In this document: one piece after another, positions 41,421-44,938 of the stretch | Numbering within the stretch: position 1 is the first letter of the stretch | How the letters are laid out: each line of letters starts with the position of its first letter | Source: Crocosphaera sp. | GTDB taxonomy: Bacteria; Cyanobacteriota; Cyanobacteriia; Cyanobacteriales; Microcystaceae | DNA: 44,938 bases | NCBI GenBank assembly: GCA_030064955.1 | Contig: JASJDW010000005.1 | Coordinates: 1-44,938, forward strand | Direction: 5' to 3' | Notes under the pieces: generated by a model | What the model was told of the DNA's origin: nothing | The model's database searches: none | The model's input: the letters and a program-made list of their open reading frames with translations, nothing else | Made by a program: the position numbers and the translations under genes

Positions 41421-44061
41421 CTTGTGCTGTTAGCACAACATTACCATCAGCATCAATTATCCATCCTTGTGCTTCGACAATGGTCGGTGTGTGTGTCTCA
41501 CTTTGATTAGGGTTGCGTTGAGAACCAGGAGAAGAAGGATCTTGTTCCGAAGGGACAAAATTTGATGAATCAATATTAGGATAACCTAATTCGGTTAATC
41601 CTGTAGGGTTGTCTATCCCTTCATTGGGGTTAGAGGGTAAACCACCCCGTCCAGTAATGGTAAATTCACCCCTCGTTAAAGCCCCACCTGGACGACAAAC
41701 ATCGACAATAATATTACTCGCGTCTACTACTTCATCAGGCAGTTTAACTAAGCTTCGTTGAGGATCCACATCAGGACGGTTAATACCAACATTGCCCACT
41801 TGACCAAACTGAGAACTAGCGGTGATATCGCTTAAGGGCGTTAATCTTTCTCGTTCTTCAATTCCAAACACCCCCGCAGCATTGATATTGATATTTCCTC
41901 CACGACCTAAAAACGCATTAGCAATAATATCGGTGTTTTCTGTGGGAACCGCAATAATAAACAGGGCATTAATATCAATGTTTCCTCCGTTTCCCCGTCC
42001 TCCTGTTGTTCCTGCGGTGGTGGAAATGGTACTATCACGACGCAAGGTTAACAATTGATCTACATTGAGGCGAATATTTCCCCCTTCCCCTGAAGCGGTT
42101 TCAGCAGATAAACGACTACTATGATCTAAAACAATATCCCTTGCTTGTACATTAATATCCCCTGCATTGCCTAATCCAAAACTACTAACTGTCACTTCTG
42201 AATCATTATTAACCATTAGATTATCAGTGGTAATGGTTAAACTTCCTGCATTGGCTGACCCATTATCTAATTCGAGTAACTCTGGATCTAAACCCAATTT
42301 TAGAGCAGTTTCAGGATCTAAGGCTTCACTGGTAGCACTGAGTTGACTTTTTCTATCCAAAAAAATAGATCCTGCATTCAGGGTTAAATTACCCCCTTGA
42401 CCTGTTCCAATGCTTCTAACCGCTACTTCTGAGCGATTATTAACCGTTAATTGATCGGTGTTAATAGTTAAGTTTCCTGCGTTTCCCGTTCCTTCAGAGG
42501 ATGCTGTGATTACCCCTTGATTATCCAAAAAGATAGAATTGGCTGTAATATTGACGTTTCCTGCGTTACCTGATCCTAAACTTCCTGCGGAAATAATACC
42601 CCCATTCCTGACTGTTAGTTGATTGGTATTGATATTAACGTTTCCCCCTGGGGCAAATCCTAATAACCCTAGATCTATAAATCCTGACTCAGTTGAAATT
42701 TGACTAGAAACATTACGTTTTTGATTTTGACTTCGACTTGTGATGACACCACTACCACTGACTTGTATTGATTCAGAAGCATCTAGGGTTATTGTTCCAC
42801 CTTGACCATTATCTCCTGTCACGGCTAATATTTGTCCACCTTCCCGTAAAACCAATCGCCTTGTATTAATCTGAATCGCTCCACCATCTCCTTGGCCACC
42901 AGTAGACGTTGTTAGCAAACTAGGAGAAAAAAAACCAGTTCCAACTATTTCAACAGATTCTGAAGCCTCTATTTCCAACCGACCACCTTGCCCTTCTCCA
43001 AGAGTAACAGCCGAAAGAAATCCTCCTTGCTGTACTATAAGTTGCTTAGTTTGAATAGAGATGTTACCACTATTACCTGTTACTGTGGGAGCTGGTTGAG
43101 CAGAGGAAATGGAGGCATCTGTCGTATCTTCGAGTGTGTCACCAATGACTTTCAATGACTCTGAAGCTCGAATAGTAATATTTCCTGCTGACTGAGAATT
43201 ACTTGTTTGACTAAGAATTCTTCCTCCTTCACTTAATGTGATTGTCTGTCCTTGTAGTTGTACATCAGAATTATTTCCTTGAATAAGAGCATTGTTAGAT
43301 AGGGAAATATTTTGGAAATTCTCAACACCCTGATAACTTAACTCAAATCCTAAATTGGTAGAAATTAATTGAACTTGACTATGACTCCCTACACTGCCAA
43401 TTTCAACTCTTCCGTTTTCAACGGTAATACTACCCCCTGAAAAATCAATCTTTCCTCCCACAAGAGCAATAGTATTACCCGAGTTAATCCCCAATTGTGT
43501 TGCTTCATTAGTAATAGTTCCTGGATTAGACCCAAATTGCAACCCGACTGGAATACTCATTGTTAGTAATGTTGGGGATTGATGATCAGTCGCACTAAAT
43601 TGACTACCATCTCTAAATATAATATTTTCAGCCGTGCTAGCAAGGAATGAACCACCAATATTGATCTTAAAATTCGGTCCAAATCTAATTCCATTAGGAT
43701 TGATCAAAATTAGATTTGCAATACCATTTGCCTTGAGGTTTCCCTCAAGACTAGATAAAGACGTGCCTGTAACACGACTAATAATATTAACGATATTTGA
43801 ACCATTATTGAACTGAACTTCCAAATTATTGGGAACGGAAAATGTACTAAAACTGTGAAATAAGTTATTACCTTCTGTCACACCACCTGTAATAATAATC
43901 TCATTTCCTTGGTTTTGTACTTCAGTAGGTATTTTTAGGGTATTATCTGCTGATACTTCTTGTGCTGAAACTAAAGAAACAGCATCAAAATAATTCAGAA
44001 CCAGTCCAATAGTGATTGGCCAAACATAAATCTTTAGTTTTGATAGATATGATCTAGGCAT
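41341..44061 (-). CDS. TpsA exoprotein with filamentous-hemagglutinin N-terminal domain
   Basis: A 906-residue secreted beta-helical protein. After a signal peptide (ending near VSAQEVSA) the TPS secretion domain covers about 40-170, with LILINPNGIRFGPN (NPNG at 121-124) and ITGGVTEGNNLFHSF typical of hemagglutinin-type exoproteins. The middle consists of many imperfect repeats of the form GNAGNLTINTxxLTVNNxS and GSIFLDxxxx that would build a long right-handed helix on the cell surface. The end (DICRPGG-like VDVCRPGG, QGWIIDADGNVVLTAQAP) is the cyanobacterial anchor-like C-terminal region. Export by the overlapping TpsB is expected. A second copy starts at the window's right edge. Confidence 0.88.
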   Translation of the reverse strand: MPRSYLSKLKIYVWPITIGLVLNYFDAVSLVSAQEVSADNTLKIPTEVQNQGNEIIITGGVTEGNNLFHSFSTFSVPNNLEVQFNNGSNIVNIISRVTGTSLSSLEGNLKANGIANLILINPNGIRFGPNFKINIGGSFLASTAENIIFRDGSQFSATDHQSPTLLTMSIPVGLQFGSNPGTITNEATQLGINSGNTIALVGGKIDFSGGSITVENGRVEIGSVGSHSQVQLISTNLGFELSYQGVENFQNISLSNNALIQGNNSDVQLQGQTITLSEGGRILSQTSNSQSAGNITIRASESLKVIGDTLEDTTDASISSAQPAPTVTGNSGNISIQTKQLIVQQGGFLSAVTLGEGQGGRLEIEASESVEIVGTGFFSPSLLTTSTGGQGDGGAIQINTRRLVLREGGQILAVTGDNGQGGTITLDASESIQVSGSGVITSRSQNQKRNVSSQISTESGFIDLGLLGFAPGGNVNINTNQLTVRNGGIISAGSLGSGNAGNVNITANSIFLDNQGVITASSEGTGNAGNLTINTDQLTVNNRSEVAVRSIGTGQGGNLTLNAGSIFLDRKSQLSATSEALDPETALKLGLDPELLELDNGSANAGSLTITTDNLMVNNDSEVTVSSFGLGNAGDINVQARDIVLDHSSRLSAETASGEGGNIRLNVDQLLTLRRDSTISTTAGTTGGRGNGGNIDINALFIIAVPTENTDIIANAFLGRGGNININAAGVFGIEERERLTPLSDITASSQFGQVGNVGINRPDVDPQRSLVKLPDEVVDASNIIVDVCRPGGALTRGEFTITGRGGLPSNPNEGIDNPTGLTELGYPNIDSSNFVPSEQDPSSPGSQRNPNQSETHTPTIVEAQGWIIDADGNVVLTAQAPTVTPHSSGLSPATCYDLSTRNSSP

Positions 44062-44190
44062 TTCTATAGATTTTTTTAAGAGTTTAAGCGAAGAAAAAAG
44101 ATTCTTCTAATGTGTACTCTTGAATTATAAAACCTTATCTATTTTTTTCAAGTGCCTGATTCATACCTGTAATTTTCATTGTTTTGATTT

Positions 44191-44400
44191 TTAACAGTAA
44201 GGATATGTGGGACACTTACCTCCTTGAGAACCTTGTTGAGAAGGCTTACTATTTTTATCAGACTTATTATTATTTTCTGTCTTTTCAATTCTGTTTTCGT
44301 TAATATTTTCAACGTTAATAGGTGCAGCAATTGCAGCAACATTAATACTAGCAGTTAAAGCAACGGTTAAGATAGTAGCGAAGGATTGGGTGCATTTCAT
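44191..44400 (-). CDS. Small secreted asparagine-rich peptide, unknown
   Basis: A 69-residue product with a signal peptide (SFATILTVALTASINVAAIA then API) and a short mature part rich in Asn, Lys, Ser and Gln, ending GGKCPTYPYC with two cysteines. I do not recognise a family. It lies between the intact TpsA and the truncated TpsB copy on the same strand, with a ribosome-site-like AGGAG about 10 bases before the ATG. Whether it is linked to the two-partner system is unknown. Confidence 0.55.
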   Translation of the reverse strand: MKCTQSFATILTVALTASINVAAIAAPINVENINENRIEKTENNNKSDKNSKPSQQGSQGGKCPTYPYC

Positions 44401-44648
44401 TGGATTGGCTCCTGTTCTTTTCTTTATGTTTTTATAATATTTTTTTCTGAGCAGAAGATCACCGATATATATGCGTGAGTTTTAAGATTTTTTTTTTTTT
44501 ATTTACGTATGAAGACTTGTATTTTAGGCGATTTACATAGGTTCCACAGAGGAAGTAAAAAATAGGTTGATGTCTCTAGATATTTCTATCTATAAATTTT
44601 AATGTTATCTTAACTTTCTTTCGTGTTGTCAACGACAACAACTATTCT
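44401..44648. other. AT-rich intergenic region between the small secreted gene and the TpsB fragment
   Basis: No gene, hairpin-plus-T-run or repeat could be identified. It probably contains the promoter of the small secreted protein and tpsA unit, and the breakpoint-adjacent sequence of the duplicated TpsB copy. Confidence 0.35.
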
Positions 44649-44891
44649 TTATCTGTTTAATATAGTAGCAGAGATATTACACTTAGGTATGTAATTTAAT
44701 CTATTTTTATATTTTGTAATTGATTGCACTTTCCATGTAATTGCGGAAACAAGATCATCTTTAGTGGGAGGAATTGGCCCATTATCAAAAGATTGCGCCA
44801 TTACTTTAGTCGCAAACACACCACTCAACCAGAAAAGACAAAAACAACGACGCAATAATTTAGGGAGACGAGTTACGGGTTGACAAATCAT
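44649..44891 (-). pseudogene. Truncated second TpsB copy (signal peptide only)
   Basis: The 80-residue frame begins MICQPVTRLPKLLRRCFCLF and LSGVFATKVMAQSFDNGPIP, nearly the same as the intact TpsB start, then loses homology after PPT (at about 44765) and continues with unrelated KDDLVSAITWKVQ to a stop at 44649. The POTRA and barrel domains are absent, so no transporter is made. The 5' part is duplicated with the junction repeat. Confidence 0.88.
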
Positions 44892-44938
44892 AACAGGTAG
44901 CAGGGCTTAAACCAGAACTGTGGGGAGTCACAGTAGGT
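44766..44938 (-). repeat. tpsA/tpsB junction repeat, copy 2
   Basis: The second copy of the 172-base junction repeat, continuing to the window edge. It lies 3,517 bases downstream of copy 1 in the same orientation. Confidence 0.9.
44860..44938 (-). CDS. Second TpsA copy, C-terminal end (cut by the window edge)
   Basis: The minus-strand frame ending at the TAA of 44860-44862 gives the last ~25 residues of a TpsA protein (TPHSSGLSPATCYDL), the same as the end of the intact TpsA. The gene continues beyond the right edge. It would be paired with the truncated TpsB copy, so it probably depends on another TpsB, perhaps the intact one here. Confidence 0.75.
   Translation of the reverse strand, partial: PTVTPHSSGLSPATCYDLSTRNSSP

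Noticed and set aside
1-44938. CRISPR array or Cas12k system linked to the CAST-like end or to TnpB
   Set aside because: No regularly spaced direct repeats with unique spacers and no cas or tns gene in the window.
1-44938. tRNA or rRNA genes
   Set aside because: No cloverleaf with a TTCRANY loop or rRNA signature was found on either strand.

Overview
The window comes from a low-GC unicellular nitrogen-fixing-type cyanobacterium, most like the Crocosphaera/Cyanothece group. The evidence is a beta-carboxysome operon in the order ccmK2-ccmK1-ccmL-ccmM-ccmN, a phycobilin-type heme oxygenase next to oxygen-independent hemN, an apocarotenoid oxygenase, many HIP1 palindromes (GCGATCGC), and a cyanobacterial-type TpsA/TpsB secretion pair. 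Species level is inference.

Layout. 1-2.1 kb: the right part of an IS607-type insertion sequence (tail of a serine recombinase, a complete TnpB-like RuvC nuclease with a degenerate zinc ribbon, and a probable omega-RNA end). 2.1-4.2 kb: a toxin-antitoxin graveyard (higB stub, orphan higA, truncated aspartyl protease, DUF433/DUF5615 pair, lone antitoxin) ending in HIP1-phased 34-bp repeats. 4.2-9.0 kb: an unknown membrane protein, then znuB-znuC-znuA (zinc uptake) divergent from an FAD/NAD(P)-binding enzyme, with two Zur-box-like palindromes between. 9.0-10.2 kb: non-coding DNA holding what looks like one orphan end of a Tn7-like/CAST-type transposon (five 19-bp repeats ending in TGTACA), itself interrupted by a ~300-bp inverted-repeat element. 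10.2-13.1 kb: a membrane-anchored M4 (thermolysin-fold) protein that has lost its zinc ligands, and a CbbX-like AAA+ ATPase with a long coiled coil.

13.2-18.7 kb: PPC-domain secreted protein, cobS, conserved hypothetical, BrnT/BrnA-type toxin-antitoxin, nitroreductase, AEC transporter, catalase-fold protein. 18.9-24.4 kb: heme oxygenase, hemN, DUF29 protein, small secreted protein, def, dnaA. 24.4-26.2 kb: a second rearranged toxin-antitoxin patch in which the 3' end of dnaA is duplicated ahead of hicBA, with a YoeB-like stub and an RTX-repeat fragment. 26.2-35.0 kb: RNase T2, cupin-like protein, carotenoid oxygenase, folate/biopterin-type transporter, a subtilase followed by a small prodomain-like protein, and MoeB-rhodanese. 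35.6-39.5 kb: the carboxysome operon; its CcmM keeps the residues of an active gamma carbonic anhydrase. 39.6-44.9 kb: TpsB and TpsA on the minus strand, with a second, partly deleted copy of the same junction at the window edge.

The strongest leads are the inactive M4 domain on a membrane/coiled-coil stalk, the orphan CAST-like end with a nested element, the Zur-box-flanked FAD enzyme, the subtilase with a stand-alone prodomain-like neighbour, and the dnaA-tail duplication. I saw no CRISPR array, no tRNA or rRNA gene and no complete defence system. All homology statements come from reading motifs, not from database searches.
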